Shown here one piece after another: positions 8,603 through 17,944 of a stretch of 64,000 bases of DNA (positions within the stretch are counted from its first letter, which is position 1; each line of letters starts with the position of its first letter). Source of the DNA: Actinopolyspora alba. GTDB lineage: Bacteria > Actinomycetota > Actinomycetes > Mycobacteriales > Pseudonocardiaceae. The notes below the pieces were generated by a model. It was not told where the DNA came from, did no database searches, and saw nothing but the letters and a program-made list of their open reading frames with translations. The stretch lies in contig NZ_FOMZ01000015.1 in assembly GCF_900112765.1 (NCBI RefSeq), positions 62,001 to 126,000 on the forward strand, given 5' to 3'. The translations under genes and the position numbers were made by a program.

Positions 8603-9222
8603 GTCAGACACCCCTTACTTCGCTCGAATCTCCGTCCCCGCGTCGTCACCCGACGCGGGTCATGCTCGTGCGGTGACAGCGTTGTTGGGCAACGCGGCTA
8701 CCCCCGCGCCGGTGAAGGCTGTCCACCCAGGGGTGACTACGCGCCCGTACACCGCCGTTCGAGTAACGTGCGAAATCGCGCACGTTCCCCGAGCCGTCGC
8801 CTCGCGGCGCGGCATTGGCCCCGCTCCGCTGTGGTGCGAGGTCTTCCCGTGGCGATACCCGATGCCAGCGTGACTGGCCTTACCTGGGTTTCCAGTTACC
8901 TGGGTTTCCAGCGGGCTGTCACGACGCAACTCGCCGCCGATTCAGGTCCTCCGGCGAACCGGCTCGGTTCTCACCGGTCCTTGTCGAGTTCCATCGCGAG
9001 GGAGTTTAGCAACACGTGTCGACCCGGTCGGACACGGCGGGATGCCCATCGTTCGGAGGCCCGCCGCCGGTGGCGAACCGCGCCCCGTGGGACGCCCGCG
9101 CTCCTCGCGGTCCGGCGCCACCGGCGTGGTGGTTACTCACCATGCCGTCGCTCACCTCCATCCCGGTCGCGGCGACTATTCTCAGCGGCGACCGGGACGA
9201 GTGTGGTCCACGCATTGGAGGA
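8603..9222. other. Divergent intergenic region with a decayed repeat element
   Basis: These 620 bases lie between the outward-facing rpmB and the DhaL-domain gene. They contain the element copy at 8784-8940 described separately. The remaining sequence must carry both promoters, but no clear -35/-10 pair stands out, and the overlapping open frames have no family features. Confidence 0.6.
8784..8940. repeat. Diverged copy of the core of the 24.9-25.2 kb mobile element
   Basis: This stretch aligns along its length with 24906-25050. Shared blocks in the same order include GAGCCGTCG, a TTGGCC block, GGTCTTCCCGTGGCGAT, ATGCCAGC, GTTTCCAGCGGGCT and GCGCAACTC or its close variant. It lacks the left-end part (GTG mini-frame and the ACTGT/ACAGT hairpin) of the other copy. 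Inside it a 16-base unit, TTACCTGGGTTTCCAG, is exactly duplicated at 8880-8895 and 8896-8911. I read it as an old, truncated insertion. Confidence 0.7.
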
Positions 9223-10884
9223 ATGGTGCTGCAGGCGTTGGACGGCCCCGCCGTACGGCGTTGGGCCGAGTTGGCAGTGCTCGCGCTGACCGCGAACCGC
9301 GCGGCCATCGACCACATCAACGTCTATCCCGTCGCCGACAACGACACCGGCACCAATCTGCTGCAGACGATGCGCGCGGCCGCGGAGTCGGCGGCGAACA
9401 CCGCGGCCGAGGAGCGATCCGACCGGGTGCTGGCAGCGCTGGCGGACGGTGCGTTGCACAGTGCCCGCGGCAATTCCGGGCTGTTGCTCTCCCAGGTGCT
9501 GCGCGGCATCGCCCAACAGGCCGAGGGGCGAGCCCCGATGGGGGCGGATCTGTTCCGGGAAGCGTTACGGCGTGGTCTCCAGCTGGCAGGGCAGTCGGTG
9601 GCCCGGCCGGTGGAGGGAACCCTGCTGACCGTGCTGCGCGCGGCCGTCGACGCCTGCCGGGACGCGGCCGACGAACTTCCCGAGGTGGTCGGAGCCGCGA
9701 CCAGGGCCTCGATCGACGCGTTGCGACTCACCCGCACGCAACTTCCGGTGCTGAACTCGGCGGGCGTGGTCGACGCCGGGGGGCGTGGACTGGTCATCCT
9801 GCTCGACTCGCTGTACGCGGTGGTCTGCGACGCACAACGACTCGCGGCGGACAGCCCCGCCGTGCTGGACTCGGACCCCGCCGTTGACGAGATGCCCCGG
9901 CACGACTCGGACTACGCCTACGAGGTCATGTACCTGCTCTCCGACGCACCCGCCTCCGTCGCCGCCGACCTGCGAAGTCGCCTCGCCGGGCTCGGTGACT
10001 GCGTGTCGGTGGCCGACACGGGACAAGCCCTTCCCGACCCGACCACACCCGCCACCTGGGCGGTGCACGTGCACTGCGACGACATCGGTGCGGCCATCGA
10101 GTCGGGCATCGAACTCGGCAGGGTTCACGGCATCCGCGTCACCAGGTTCGCCGACCAGGTCGGGGAAGCCGCGCGCGGTGGCTCGGGACAGCGCGCTCAC
10201 GCCGCGAGCGGCGACCTATCGGAGGGACGCGTCGTACTCGCGGTCACGCGCGGCGGGCGGCTGGAGAGCCTCTTCCGCGCGGAAGGAGCGTTGACGCTGC
10301 GCATCGACGAGCAGGCGGTGCCGGAGGCGCGAGAGCTCCTGGAGGCGATCCTCGACACCGGTTACGGGGACGTTCTGCTGTTGCCCAACGAGGAGTCGTT
10401 GGCACGTCCGGCCGAGGACGCGGCCCAGGCCGCGCTGCGGGCGGGAATCGAAGTCGTGGTGGTCCCCACGGCCTCACCGGTGCAGGGACTGGCCGCGCTC
10501 GCGGTGCACGACCCGAACCGCAGGACCGCCGACGACACCGTCGCGCTGGCGGAGGCGGCGGCGGCGACCCGCCGCGGTGAGCTGAGCGTCGCGGCGGGGG
10601 AGGCACTGACCTGGGTCGGCTACTGCCGCAGTGGTGACCTGCTGGGAATGCTGGACGGCGAGGTCGTGCTCATCGGTGACGACAGGTCGCGGGCGGCCTG
10701 TCTGCTGCTGGACCGAATGCTCGCATCGGGGGGCGAACTGGTCACCGCGCTGATTCCGGACCACGCTCCGACCGCGCTGCCCGAGGTGCTGGCCGAGCAC
10801 CTGCGCGGAACCCATCCCGAGGTCGAGCTGATCTGCTACCCCTGCGGGGAGTCGACCACCGAACTGATGCTGGGAGTCGAGTGA
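9223..10884 (+). CDS. DhaL/DegV-like fusion protein (DAK2 domain, YloV family)
   Basis: A 553-residue protein with an N-terminal DhaL (DAK2) domain, about residues 5-200, and a C-terminal DegV-like fatty-acid-binding region. The nucleotide/metal loop NVYPVADNDTGTN (33-45) and the ARGNSGLLLSQVLRG helix are clear. YloV/FakA homologues phosphorylate fatty acids held by FakB in Firmicutes; in actinobacteria (Rv2974c) the role is not settled. GGAGGA lies directly before the ATG at 9223, so the adjacent GTG at 9226 may be the true start. It precedes recG, as in mycobacteria. Confidence 0.85.
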   Translation: MVLQALDGPAVRRWAELAVLALTANRAAIDHINVYPVADNDTGTNLLQTMRAAAESAANTAAEERSDRVLAALADGALHSARGNSGLLLSQVLRGIAQQAEGRAPMGADLFREALRRGLQLAGQSVARPVEGTLLTVLRAAVDACRDAADELPEVVGAATRASIDALRLTRTQLPVLNSAGVVDAGGRGLVILLDSLYAVVCDAQRLAADSPAVLDSDPAVDEMPRHDSDYAYEVMYLLSDAPASVAADLRSRLAGLGDCVSVADTGQALPDPTTPATWAVHVHCDDIGAAIESGIELGRVHGIRVTRFADQVGEAARGGSGQRAHAASGDLSEGRVVLAVTRGGRLESLFRAEGALTLRIDEQAVPEARELLEAILDTGYGDVLLLPNEESLARPAEDAAQAALRAGIEVVVVPTASPVQGLAALAVHDPNRRTADDTVALAEAAAATRRGELSVAAGEALTWVGYCRSGDLLGMLDGEVVLIGDDRSRAACLLLDRMLASGGELVTALIPDHAPTALPEVLAEHLRGTHPEVELICYPCGESTTELMLGVE

Positions 10885-11065
10885 ACGTTGTGCCTGGCGC
10901 CGGCCCCGAATCCAGGGGCGGGCGATCCTTGTCGGCCGTCTCGGATAATTTGATCGTTGAACACCGACACGAGTCCTCCGGCGTCCCCGCATCGGCCGAA
11001 GCGGCTCGGTCGGCCCACGACGTCGAAAGCACGGCTCAGTGCGCCGTGTCATTACTGGTGAAGCG

Positions 11066-13318
11066 ATGACCGGGTGGGACACCAACCTCGACCGGGTGTT
11101 GGGCGGCAAGACCGCCAAGGCCCTCAACAGCTCGTTCGGCATGTCCACAGTGGGCGACCTGCTGCGGCACTATCCCCGCCGTTACGCGGAGCGTGGTGAG
11201 CTCACGGCTATCGGCGGGCTCGAGATCGGGGAACACGCCACCGTGCTCGCCAGGGTCGAGCGAGTCGGCAAGCGCAAGATGCGGTCACGCCGCGGCACGA
11301 TCCTGCAGGCACGCATCACCGACGGCTCTCGCTCCATGTCCTGCACGTTTTTCAACCAGGCATGGCGCGAGCGCGAACTCCTCCCCGGCAGAAGGGGGAT
11401 GTTCGCGGGCAAGGTCACGGCCTACCGCAACGAGCTGCAACTCGCCCATCCCGAGTACCAGTTGTTCACCGAGGAGGAGGAAGCCGACGCGCACGACGCC
11501 GCGCGTGATTTCGCGGCCGCCCTGATCCCGGTGTATCCCGCCGCGCAGGGGCTGCCCTCCTGGTCGTTGGCGCGTTGTGTGGCCCAGGTACTCGACGGTT
11601 GGCAGGGCGTCGAGGACCCGTTGCCGGAGTCGTTGCGCGAGCGGGTCGGGCTGCTCGGGTTGAATCAGGCGTTGAACTGGATCCACCGGCCGGACGGGAC
11701 GGGCCAGGTCGATGAGGCACGACACCGGCTGAAGTGGGACGAAGCGCTGGGTGTGCAGCTGTCGCTGGCCAGGTCGCGGCTGCGGCAGGACGCGCGCCCC
11801 GCTCCGGCCTGCCCGCCGATCGACGGAGGTGTGCGAGCGGACTTCGACCGGCGTCTGCCGTTCGCGTTGACCGAGGGGCAGGTCGAGGTCGGCGAACAGC
11901 TCGCCGAGGACCTGTCCGAACGGCATCCGATGAATCGTCTGGTGCAGGGCGAGGTCGGTTCGGGCAAGACCGTGGTGGCGCTGCGTGCCATGCTGCAGGT
12001 GGTCGACTCCGGCAGGCAGGCCGCGATGCTGGCACCGACCGAGGTTCTCGCGGCGCAGCACGCCCGGTCACTCCGGGAGCTGCTGGGAGAACTGGCCAGG
12101 GCGGGTGAGTTCGACTCCCCGGAGCACGCCACCAGGGTGACCCTGCTGACCGGCTCGTTGTCCGCGGCGCGGCGGAAGCAGGCGTTGCTGGACGCGGCTT
12201 CCGGCGCGGCGGGGATCGTGGTCGGCACCCACGCGTTGATCCAGGACCAGGTCTCGTTCGCCGACCTCGGACTGGTGGTGGTCGACGAGCAGCATCGGTT
12301 CGGCGTCGAGCAGCGGGACGCGCTGCGGGGCCGCGCCGCCGAACAGGCCTGTCCGCACCTGCTGGTGATGACCGCGACACCGATTCCGCGTACGGTCGCG
12401 ATGACCGTTTTCGGGGACCTGCGCACTTCCGCGCTGCGTGAGCTGCCCCGAGGTCGCTCCCCGATCAGCACCACCGTGGTTCCGGCCGCGGAGAAACCGG
12501 CCTGGCTCGATCGGGTGTGGCAGCGTGTCACCGAGGAGGTGACCGCCGGGCGGCAGGTCTACGTGGTCTGCCCCCGAGTGGGGGACGGGACCGTCGTCGA
12601 CTCCGAGGGGAGTTCCCGGAGCGGGGGCGAGTCCGCCGACGGGGAGGTCGTGCCGGAAGCCGAGGACGACCGGTCGGGCGGAGCGGAAGGTAGCGGTTCG
12701 CGGCGTTCTCCGCTCGCCGTGGTCGAACTCGCCGAGCGACTGCGCCAGGGCCCGTTGCGGGAACTCCGCCTCGGGGTGCTGCACGGCAGGCTCGCCGCGG
12801 ACGACAAGGACGCGGTGATGCGCCGGTTCGCCGCCGGTGAGCTCGATGTGCTCGTGGCGACCACCGTGATCGAGGTCGGTGTCGACGTGCCGAACGCGTC
12901 CACGATGGTGATCATGGACGCGGACCGGTTCGGGATGAGTCAGCTCCACCAGTTGCGTGGCCGGGTGGGGCGGGGGAGCGCCCCCGGGTTGTGCCTGCTG
13001 GTCACCGAGGCGGTGCCCCAGACGTCCGCCCGCGGCCGACTGGACGCCGTCGCCTCGACCACCGACGGGTTCGAGCTCGCCAGGCTCGATCTGCTGCAAC
13101 GTCGGGAGGGTGACGTGCTCGGCGAGGCGCAGTCCGGCACCAAGTCCGCGCTGCGGATGCTGTCGCTGGTGCACGACGAGGAGGTCATCGCCGAGGCGGG
13201 CAGCGAGGCGGAGGCCGTCGTACGGCAGGACCCCGAACTGCGTGCCCACCCGGGACTGGCCGGAATGATCACCGAACTCCTCGCCGAGGAGCGTGCCGAG
13301 TTCCTGGAGAAGTCCTAG
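11066..13318 (+). CDS. recG: ATP-dependent DNA helicase RecG
   Basis: A 750-residue superfamily 2 helicase that remodels stalled forks and branched DNA. The wedge/OB domain covers about residues 55-160. Walker A GEVGSGKT lies near 294-301, the DEQH box VVDEQHRFG near 405 and the C-terminal helicase part ends with the RGRVGRG motif. Between motif IV (CPRVGDG) and the following helix is an insertion of about 40 residues rich in Ser, Gly, Glu and Asp (about 510-550). The ATG at 11066 begins MTGWDTNLDRVLG, the natural start; the frame also allows a GTG at 11039. Length is within the family range. Confidence 0.95.
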   Translation: MTGWDTNLDRVLGGKTAKALNSSFGMSTVGDLLRHYPRRYAERGELTAIGGLEIGEHATVLARVERVGKRKMRSRRGTILQARITDGSRSMSCTFFNQAWRERELLPGRRGMFAGKVTAYRNELQLAHPEYQLFTEEEEADAHDAARDFAAALIPVYPAAQGLPSWSLARCVAQVLDGWQGVEDPLPESLRERVGLLGLNQALNWIHRPDGTGQVDEARHRLKWDEALGVQLSLARSRLRQDARPAPACPPIDGGVRADFDRRLPFALTEGQVEVGEQLAEDLSERHPMNRLVQGEVGSGKTVVALRAMLQVVDSGRQAAMLAPTEVLAAQHARSLRELLGELARAGEFDSPEHATRVTLLTGSLSAARRKQALLDAASGAAGIVVGTHALIQDQVSFADLGLVVVDEQHRFGVEQRDALRGRAAEQACPHLLVMTATPIPRTVAMTVFGDLRTSALRELPRGRSPISTTVVPAAEKPAWLDRVWQRVTEEVTAGRQVYVVCPRVGDGTVVDSEGSSRSGGESADGEVVPEAEDDRSGGAEGSGSRRSPLAVVELAERLRQGPLRELRLGVLHGRLAADDKDAVMRRFAAGELDVLVATTVIEVGVDVPNASTMVIMDADRFGMSQLHQLRGRVGRGSAPGLCLLVTEAVPQTSARGRLDAVASTTDGFELARLDLLQRREGDVLGEAQSGTKSALRMLSLVHDEEVIAEAGSEAEAVVRQDPELRAHPGLAGMITELLAEERAEFLEKS

Positions 13319-13741
13319 TAGGACTCCGGCGATTCGGTTTTCCGCTGTGCCGGGCGTGAACCGGCAGCACCGAAGAGCACGCGATCGAGGGCGGTAACCG
13401 CTCAGCGCGAAATTTCGTGACTTACGTCTCCTCGGGCGTTGGTGTGGTCGTTCCTCCGGCTGGCGCGTCGGCGCGCAGCGCGCGAACATCGGCACCTACG
13501 GTGTCCGCTTCCGCTGATTCCGACCTCGGCTCCGTTGAAAACATTCGTCACATTCGTGTTTTTGTGAATATGTTGATTATTTCTATTGGTTGATCCTTGT
13601 TTGTCGGTTCCGGATTTTGCAGGTCGCGTACGGGGCGCTTGTGGATCATGAGTTCCATCACGCGAGAACGGCTCCCGAAGGGGAGAATTTTCGGGGTATT
13701 GTTCGCAGGCGATCCGACACCTGCCCCAGGAGGTAGCCGGC
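13319..13741. other. Intergenic region upstream of pyruvate carboxylase
   Basis: A 423-base gap. Its middle (13535-13620) is strikingly AT-rich for this genome, and the 3' end has AGGAGG at 13728-13733 in front of pyc. No gene is supported on either strand. Confidence 0.6.
13535..13620 (+). promoter_or_regulatory. pyc: AT-rich promoter/operator candidate for pyc
   Basis: About 85 bases with roughly 60% A+T stand out from a background near 70% G+C. The block includes a near-repeat of CATTCGT and several T-runs. This is where I would place the pyc promoter and any regulator site, but the -35 and -10 boxes cannot be fixed by eye. Confidence 0.4.
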
Positions 13742-16700
13742 ATGTTCCGCAAGGTCCTCGTCGCCAACCGTGGCGAGATAGCCATCCGCGCGTTCCGCGC
13801 CGGATACGAGCTCGGCGCGAAAACCGTGGCCGTGTTTCCCCACGAGGATCGCAACTCACTGCACCGGCTGAAGGCGGACGAGTCCTACGAGATCGGCGAT
13901 GTCGGTCACCCCGTTCGGGCTTACCTGTCCGTCGAGGAAATCATCCGGGCGGCCCGAACAGCGGGCGCCGATGCGATCTATCCGGGTTACGGCTTCCTGT
14001 CCGAGAACCCCGACCTGGCCGAGGCCTGCCAACAGGCCGGTATCACCTTCATCGGTCCGTCACACGAGATTCTGCAGCTCACGGGCAACAAGGCCAGTGC
14101 GGTCCGGGCCGCCAAAGCGGCCGGGGTGCCCGTACTCGAGTCCTCCGCCCCCTCCGCCGACGTCGAGGAACTGATGAACTCCGCCGGGGACATGCGGTTC
14201 CCGGTGTTCGTCAAGGCCGTCGCGGGCGGTGGTGGCCGCGGCATGCGCAGGGTCAACGATCTCGATTCGCTGCGTGAGGCGTTGGAAGCCGCCATGCGCG
14301 AAGCCGAATCCGCTTTCGGTGACCCCACCGTCTTCCTCGAGCAGGCCGTGGTCAATCCACGGCACATCGAGGTGCAGATCCTCGCCGATTCGGCGGGCAA
14401 CGTGGTCCACCTCTACGAACGCGACTGCTCGGTGCAGCGCAGGCACCAGAAGGTCGTGGAGATCGCCCCGGCCCCGAACCTGGACCCGCAGCTGCGGGAA
14501 CGGATCTGTGCCGACGCGGTGGCGTTCGCGCGGGAGATCGGCTATGTCAACGCGGGGACGGTGGAGTTCCTCGTCGACGAGCACGGACGGCACGTGTTCA
14601 TCGAGATGAATCCCCGGATTCAGGTGGAGCACACCGTCACCGAGGAGGTCACCGACGCCGACCTGGTGCAGTCCCAGGTGCGTGTCGCCGCCGGGGAGAC
14701 ACTGCCGGAGCTCGGCATGTCCCAGGACGGCATCCGGCTGCGCGGTGCGGCGCTGCAGTGCCGGATCACCACCGAGGACCCGGCCAACGGTTTCCGGCCC
14801 GACACCGGAATGATCAGTGCCTACCGCTCGCCGGGCGGTGCCGGTGTCCGACTGGACGGTGGCACGGCCTTCTCCGGCAGCAGCGTCAGCGCCCACTTCG
14901 ACTCCATGCTGGTCAAGTTGACCTGTCGTGGTCGGGACTTCGACACCGCCGTGGCGCGGGCACGACGGGCCGTCGCGGAGTTCCGGATCCGCGGTGTGTC
15001 CACCAACATTCCGTTCCTGCAGGCGGTGCTCGACGACCCGGACTTCGGCGCCGGAAGAATCACCACGTCCTTCATCGACGAGCGCCCGAAGCTGTTGACC
15101 GCGCGCCACTCGGCCGATCGGGGAACCCGGCTGCTGAGCTACCTCGCGGACGTGACCGTCAACCGTCCCTACGGGGAACGCCCCGCCGCTCCCGAGCCGA
15201 GGCACAAACTGCCCGCCGCCGATCTCGACACCCCGCCGCCCGCGGGATCGAAGGATCGGCTCGACCGGCTGGGACCGGAGGGCTTCGCGCGGTGGCTGCG
15301 CGACTCCGACGCTGTCGGGGTCACCGAGACGACGTTCCGGGACGCTCACCAGTCCCTGCTCGCCACCCGGGTCCGCACCAAGGACCTCACCACGGTCGCT
15401 CCCCACGTGGCCCGCACGACTCCCGAGCTGCTCTCGCTGGAGTGCTGGGGCGGTGCCACCTACGACGTCTCGTTGCGGTTCCTGGCCGAGGACCCGTGGG
15501 AGAGGCTGGCCGCGCTGCGCCGAGCCGTCCCCAACATCTGTCTGCAGATGCTGCTGCGCGGGCGCAACACGGTCGGATACACGCCCTATCCCACCGAGGT
15601 GACCGAGCACTTCGTGGCGGAGGCCACCGAGACCGGTATCGACATCTTCCGCATCTTCGACGCGCTCAACGACGTGGAGCAGATGCGCCCGGCCATTCGG
15701 GCGGTGCGCGACACCGGGCGTTCCGTGGCGGAGGTGGCGCTCTGCTACACGGGGGACCTCTCCGATCCCGACGAGCGGATCTACACCCTGGACTACTACC
15801 TGCGGCTGGCGGAGCGGATCGTCGAGGCGGGCGCGCACGTGCTGGCGATCAAGGACATGGCCGGACTGCTGCGTCCGCCCGCCGCCGCCACGCTGGTCTC
15901 CGCGCTGCGGCGCGAGTTCGACCTGCCGGTGCACCTGCACACCCACGACACCCCCGGTGGGCAGCTGGCCACCTACCAGGCCGCCGTGCAGGCCGGGGTG
16001 GACGCCGTGGACGGGGCGTCCGCGTCGCTGGCGGGGACCACCTCGCAGCCCGCCCTCTCCTCGATCGTGGCCGCCACCGATCACACCGAACGGGAGACCG
16101 GCCTGGACCTGGACGCGGTGTGCGATCTGGAGCCCTACTGGGAGTCGGTCCGCAAGATCTACCGGCCCTTCGAAGCGGGCCTGGCGGCTCCCACGGGACG
16201 TGTCTATCGGCACGAGATCCCGGGCGGGCAGCTGTCCAATCTGCGGACGCAGGCCGTGGCCCTCGGACTCGGCGACAAGTTCGAGGAGATCGAGGCGATG
16301 TACGCCGCCGCCGACCGCATGCTCGGTCGGCTGGTCAAGGTCACTCCGTCCTCGAAGGTCGTGGGGGACCTGGCGCTGCACCTGGTCGGAGCCGGGGTGG
16401 ACCCGGCCGAGTTCGAGGCCGAGCCGCACAGGTTCGACATCCCGGATTCGGTGATCGGGTTCCTGCAGGGCGAGCTCGGTGATCCCCCCGGTGGTTGGCC
16501 CGAACCCTTCCGCAGCCGTGCCCTGCAGAGCAGGCCCGCCGAACGTCAACTGGTCGAACTCTCCGAGGAGGACCGCAAGGGGCTGGCGACCGACCGGAGG
16601 GAGACGCTGAACCGGCTGCTGTTCCCCAAACCCACCAGGGAGTTCAACGAGCACCGTCACTCCTACGGCGACACCTCGCTGCTGAGCAGCAAGGACTTCT

Positions 16701-17119
16701 TCTACGGGCTGCGTGCGGGCGAGGAGTACGCCGTGGACCTGGACCAGGGTGTGCGGTTGCTGATCGGCCTGGAGGCGATCAGCGAGGCCGACGAACGCGG
16801 TGTGCGCACCGTCATGGCCATCCTCAACGGCCAGATGCGCCCCATACAGGTCAGGGACCGTTCGGTCGCCTCCGAACTGCCCGTCGCCGAGAAGGCCGAA
16901 CGCACCAACCCGGCGCACGTCGCGGCACCGTTCTCCGGGGTGGTCACGCTTTCCGCCTCGGAGGGCGAGACGGTCGAGACCGGCCAGACGGTCGCCACCA
17001 TCGAGGCCATGAAGATGGAGGCGGCGATCACCGCCCAGCAGGGCGGCACGGTCAAGCGTGTGGCCATCGGTGCGGTACAGCAGGTCGAGGGCGGCGATCT
17101 GGTCATCGAGATCGGCTGA
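13742..17119 (+). CDS. pyc: Pyruvate carboxylase
   Basis: A 1125-residue biotin enzyme that carboxylates pyruvate to oxaloacetate for anaplerosis. The order is biotin carboxylase (1-450, with the glycine-rich ATP loop AVAGGGGRGMRRV near 160 and EMNPRIQVEHTVTEE near 290), carboxyltransferase (about 520-810, beginning ETTFRDAHQSLLATR) and the biotinyl domain with EAMKMEA near 1087-1093, whose lysine carries biotin. Length and order are those of the single-chain enzyme. The ATG at 13742 has AGGAGG at 13728-13733. The pyc-rsmD-coaD order matches M. tuberculosis. Confidence 0.97.
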   Translation: MFRKVLVANRGEIAIRAFRAGYELGAKTVAVFPHEDRNSLHRLKADESYEIGDVGHPVRAYLSVEEIIRAARTAGADAIYPGYGFLSENPDLAEACQQAGITFIGPSHEILQLTGNKASAVRAAKAAGVPVLESSAPSADVEELMNSAGDMRFPVFVKAVAGGGGRGMRRVNDLDSLREALEAAMREAESAFGDPTVFLEQAVVNPRHIEVQILADSAGNVVHLYERDCSVQRRHQKVVEIAPAPNLDPQLRERICADAVAFAREIGYVNAGTVEFLVDEHGRHVFIEMNPRIQVEHTVTEEVTDADLVQSQVRVAAGETLPELGMSQDGIRLRGAALQCRITTEDPANGFRPDTGMISAYRSPGGAGVRLDGGTAFSGSSVSAHFDSMLVKLTCRGRDFDTAVARARRAVAEFRIRGVSTNIPFLQAVLDDPDFGAGRITTSFIDERPKLLTARHSADRGTRLLSYLADVTVNRPYGERPAAPEPRHKLPAADLDTPPPAGSKDRLDRLGPEGFARWLRDSDAVGVTETTFRDAHQSLLATRVRTKDLTTVAPHVARTTPELLSLECWGGATYDVSLRFLAEDPWERLAALRRAVPNICLQMLLRGRNTVGYTPYPTEVTEHFVAEATETGIDIFRIFDALNDVEQMRPAIRAVRDTGRSVAEVALCYTGDLSDPDERIYTLDYYLRLAERIVEAGAHVLAIKDMAGLLRPPAAATLVSALRREFDLPVHLHTHDTPGGQLATYQAAVQAGVDAVDGASASLAGTTSQPALSSIVAATDHTERETGLDLDAVCDLEPYWESVRKIYRPFEAGLAAPTGRVYRHEIPGGQLSNLRTQAVALGLGDKFEEIEAMYAAADRMLGRLVKVTPSSKVVGDLALHLVGAGVDPAEFEAEPHRFDIPDSVIGFLQGELGDPPGGWPEPFRSRALQSRPAERQLVELSEEDRKGLATDRRETLNRLLFPKPTREFNEHRHSYGDTSLLSSKDFFYGLRAGEEYAVDLDQGVRLLIGLEAISEADERGVRTVMAILNGQMRPIQVRDRSVASELPVAEKAERTNPAHVAAPFSGVVTLSASEGETVETGQTVATIEAMKMEAAITAQQGGTVKRVAIGAVQQVEGGDLVIEIG

Positions 17120-17136
17120 ACGGTTCCGCCGCTCGG

Positions 17137-17175
17137 CTCCTCCGGAGGAGGCGGGCTCTTCCGGAGGAGCCCGCC
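17137..17175 (+). terminator. Hairpin terminator after pyc
   Basis: A perfect 14-base palindrome CTCCTCCGGAGGAG (17137-17150) overlaps a longer hairpin: GGCGGGCTC (17150-17158) with GAGCCCGCC (17167-17175). Further copies of the CTCCTCCGGA motif follow to about 17195. It lies 17 bases after the pyc stop. There is no T-run, so termination is inferred from stem strength and position. Confidence 0.55.
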
Positions 17176-17284
17176 ACTCCTCCGGAAGAGCCCGCTCGGG
17201 CGGCGGTTTTCCGCTTCGCGCGCCGTCGCGCGACGCGCCCACCCCTGCGATGACCGGGCGGAACCGGTGGGCGAGGATGGTCCG

Positions 17285-17848
17285 GTGACCAGAATCGTCG
17301 CGGGAACCGCCGGTGGGCGCCGTATCGAGGTGCCGCAACGTGGCACCAGACCAGTCACCGAACGAGTGCGCGAGGCACTGTTCAGCGCGCTGGAGGCCAT
17401 GACGGAACTGTCCGGGACCAGAGTGCTGGATCTGTTCTCGGGTTCGGGCGGTTTCGGCTTCGAGGCGCTCTCGCGCGGTGCCGAGCACGCCACCTTCGTC
17501 GAGTCGGACCGGCGCGCCGCCGGAGTGCTGCGTCGCAACGCCGAGACGCTCGGCTTCCGATCCATCGGTATCGAGCAGTCCGCCGTGCGTTCGGTGCTGG
17601 CCCGGTCCCCGGGCGAACCCTACGACCTGGTTTTCGCCGACCCCCCGTTCGCGATGGACTCCGCCGAGCTGGACGAGTGCTGGCAGGCGTTGGTCCGCAA
17701 CGACTGGCTGAACCGGGACGGTCTGGTCATCGTCGAGCGCTTCTGGAACAGCCCCGCTCCGGTGTGGCCCGAGGGCATCGAGGAGCTGCGGCACAAGCGC
17801 TACGGTGACGCCGCCGTCTACTGGGCCGAACGCGTTCGTCCGGAATGA
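17285..17848 (+). CDS. rsmD: 16S rRNA (guanine966-N2)-methyltransferase
   Basis: A 187-residue Rossmann-fold methyltransferase that modifies G966 (E. coli numbering) of 16S rRNA. The N-terminal VAGTAGGRRIEVP segment, the SAM motif VLDLFSGSGGFGFEALSRGA (about 48-67) and the catalytic DPPF (about 119-122) are the RsmD marks. The GTG at 17285 gives the canonical start MTRIVAGTAGGR; upstream codons in the frame are not conserved-looking. It precedes coaD, a pairing seen across bacteria and as Rv2966c-Rv2965c. Confidence 0.93.
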   Translation: MTRIVAGTAGGRRIEVPQRGTRPVTERVREALFSALEAMTELSGTRVLDLFSGSGGFGFEALSRGAEHATFVESDRRAAGVLRRNAETLGFRSIGIEQSAVRSVLARSPGEPYDLVFADPPFAMDSAELDECWQALVRNDWLNRDGLVIVERFWNSPAPVWPEGIEELRHKRYGDAAVYWAERVRPE

Positions 17849-17944
17849 CACCGGCCCCTCGTTCGAGGGTCTCCCGTGCGTCCGGTGGTGAGTCACACCA
17901 CCTCGTCCTGAGTACTACCGGCGGGTACTGCTAAGTTGCCGCTC

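Noticed and set aside
14060-17896. Minus-strand open frame of 1278 codons
   Set aside because: It is the antisense shadow of pyruvate carboxylase and rsmD. High GC keeps the reverse frame open, and the product has no family motif.
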